DNA of 64,000 nt, taken from positions 39,466-103,465 of the IMG/VR virus record IMGVR_UViG_3300045977_000235. One strand, written 5' to 3'. Within the stretch, counting starts at the first letter, position 1, and every line of letters starts with the position of its first letter. The position numbers and the translations under genes are program-made. The DNA comes from a virus. The notes under the pieces were generated by a model. It did no database searches, was not told the DNA's origin, and worked only from the letters and a program-made list of their open reading frames with translations. Below are positions 62,398 through 64,000 of this stretch, piece after piece.

Positions 62398-64000
62398 CTA
62401 CACTCCTACTGTCCATCCTTGTATGGGCGAACGTGCTATCCAAGCAGAACTACTCACAGCAATAAGTTCCAGATAATCACCTACGGTTGTTGATTGAACG
62501 TATCCAGCAGCAGCAGTTACCGTTGATCCAATACGTATGGTGTCGCTAGTAAACGCACGGATACGAAGTCCTTGTGCAACTGTAACAACAAACTTAAACG
62601 TGTATCCGGCAGCAGCGGCAGGTAACGACACTTGTGCCATTGCAGTTGTATTAGCAGCCAAATACGTTCTATTTGATTCTTCTAATGCAACCGCTACATG
62701 TGGTGCAGCAATCGTTTGTGTTGTCATATTCAAATAGGCTGCTCTCGTAATAATACCGTTGCCTATTTTCGTAATCCAATTTGATTCACTTCGTATATGT
62801 AATGATCCGGTTCCTGCGGTATCATAATCTTCTACCCATAGTTGTGCCATAGCAGCAGGAGAAGTTGTCGGACGTGTTCCTGTAGAAATACCAAATACGA
62901 AAGCCCCACTTGTCCCTACTGCTGTGGCTGCTACCGGACCAAGAACCATACTTGTTGAAACGGGTATCACACGTAACACTGGCACAAAAGTCACGCCATC
63001 TACTGAGGACATTCCTCCAATTTCTACACGTGCGCTTGAACTATTTGGCGAATAGATCTGCATTTGGGAACTACCAATACCAAAACCATATTTTGCTAGT
63101 ATTGTATCATATAAATTAATTTTCTGTCCTGTCCACGTTCCAAACGATAACACACCAGTATCCAAAAGAGTCATGCGCCAAGTTGGACCAGCAGCACCTA
63201 TTGCTGTTGTTGCAAAAGCTAAACGTGTTCCTAATGTTGTTGCAGTATGTGCTTCACTTGCATATGCACGTATATATGCTGTCATGACACTTGGACTTAA
63301 ATTTGTATCATTACTATGAAAATCAATACCATTAAGTATATTATCAACAGCAATAGCCACACGTTGAGACGTTAATATAAAACCTGCATCGACTACATCA
63401 CTATTCCCTACATGAAGAGTAGTTGTTGGTGAAGATACGCCTACCCCAATAAAACCACTTTGATTAATTCGCATACGCTCTACGAGTGCCCCACTACCAG
63501 CCGGAAGAGTATAAAATAACAACGCACCCCCTGCTCGTCCACTAGCATCCACAGATTCAACAATCGAATCCATACGAGTAGCATACAAATAAGTATCCGC
63601 TGTATCAGCAGAGTTTCTAAAATAGCCTTGATGTGACCAATATCCAACTAAATCTCCCTGCAATAATTTAACAGGAACATCTTGCGTTCCACGAGATTTA
63701 CGGGTAATCATATTGAAACCCACAGCACTAGCCGCATGACATTCAAAATAGGCAGTAGCATTGACAACGTTGAAATTACCAGTAGGGACGGTCGTAAAAA
63801 AGCCTACCCTATCACCAATCACATGTTCAGCACCTGTTTCGGCCCGCAGATGGAGCGATGCCGTTCCCCCCAGCCCAACAACATCTGCGGCCCACATCTG
63901 CACCATATCAACAGGAGAAGTCGTTGGAGCAGTCCCAATATTGATCCCAAACGTAAAACTTGCTGAGGTTCCTGCATCATTTGCTGTCCCAAGTATAATA
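62398..64000 (-). CDS. Tail-fibre-like structural protein (5' end beyond the window)
   Basis: The frame stays open to the right edge, so the product has at least 533 residues here. It is Ala/Thr/Ser/Gly-rich and contains repeated units: a unit at the edge (FGI..GT.PTTSP..M.Q.W..D..G..SLH.R.E) recurs about 370 residues later as FGISTGTRPTTSPAAMAQLW and GTGSLHIRSE. This repeat type occurs in phage tail fibre or surface-decoration proteins. Its codons are visibly GC-richer than the rest, and the dispersed palindrome is absent inside it. Confidence 0.65.
   Translation of the reverse strand, partial: IILGTANDAGTSASFTFGINIGTAPTTSPVDMVQMWAADVVGLGGTASLHLRAETGAEHVIGDRVGFFTTVPTGNFNVVNATAYFECHAASAVGFNMITRKSRGTQDVPVKLLQGDLVGYWSHQGYFRNSADTADTYLYATRMDSIVESVDASGRAGGALLFYTLPAGSGALVERMRINQSGFIGVGVSSPTTTLHVGNSDVVDAGFILTSQRVAIAVDNILNGIDFHSNDTNLSPSVMTAYIRAYASEAHTATTLGTRLAFATTAIGAAGPTWRMTLLDTGVLSFGTWTGQKINLYDTILAKYGFGIGSSQMQIYSPNSSSARVEIGGMSSVDGVTFVPVLRVIPVSTSMVLGPVAATAVGTSGAFVFGISTGTRPTTSPAAMAQLWVEDYDTAGTGSLHIRSESNWITKIGNGIITRAAYLNMTTQTIAAPHVAVALEESNRTYLAANTTAMAQVSLPAAAAGYTFKFVVTVAQGLRIRAFTSDTIRIGSTVTAAAGYVQSTTVGDYLELIAVSSSAWIARSPIQGWTVGV

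Overview
The window looks like about 64 kb of a large, AT-rich, lytic-type tailed phage (dsDNA) of a Gram-negative bacterium. The phage reading rests on dense, overlapping small genes with strong Shine-Dalgarno (SD) sites and on a complete phage-style replication set. That set is DnaB-type helicase, TOPRIM primase, family A DNA polymerase, RecA-like recombinase, Hjc- and RuvC-like resolvases and a Cas4/RecB-like nuclease. A nucleotide set (class II ribonucleotide reductase, ThyX, dCTP deaminase), three DNA methyltransferases, two RNA ligases with a polynucleotide kinase, and a fibre-like structural gene at the right edge also fit. Lipoproteins and a PEP-CTERM sorting signal (24213-24647) point to a Gram-negative host that has an exosortase. 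No tRNA, CRISPR array, integrase, terminase or capsid gene is visible, so this is a fraction of a larger genome.

Layout. 1-2.5 kb: a short plus-strand operon (nucleotidyltransferase, small unknowns, secreted FN3-like protein) ending in an intrinsic terminator. 2.6-4.1 kb: gene-free DNA full of short palindromes. 4.2-14.65 kb: a minus-strand block of mostly tiny Tyr/Lys-rich proteins, an SNF2-type helicase and a lone ParB-like protein; its leaders carry a recurring GAGAGCAY... hairpin. 14.65-17.0 kb: gene-free DNA that starts with two tandem, covarying multi-helix RNA elements (14685-14917) and then shares sequence words with the 2.6-4.1 kb region. 17.0-64 kb: one long minus-strand region. It holds small accessory genes, RNA ligase and two methyltransferases (17-30 kb), polynucleotide kinase and PolA (30-36 kb), two phosphatases and a PPDK-like enzyme (36-40 kb), nucleotide metabolism, macro domain and second RNA ligase (41-52 kb), the replication/recombination core (52-60 kb), and lipoprotein, secreted protein and fibre (61-64 kb).

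The strongest signal that ordinary features do not explain is a perfect 15-17 bp palindrome, GATTAAAT-W-ATTTAATC. It recurs roughly every 1-2 kb across the whole window, mostly between a stop codon and the next SD but also inside genes. There it encodes IKLFN or LNYLI/LNNLI, in RecA and primase at positions where similar residues are normally found. Five copies cluster in 15.7-16.8 kb. Because the phage also encodes a ParB-like protein, a dispersed parS-like centromere or chromatin system is an attractive but untested idea. The second strongest signal is the tandem structured RNA. Functionally, the right part makes deoxynucleotides, replicates and recombines DNA, repairs RNA and modifies DNA. 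The left block may control replication or partition of the phage genome, but most of its proteins are unrecognised.
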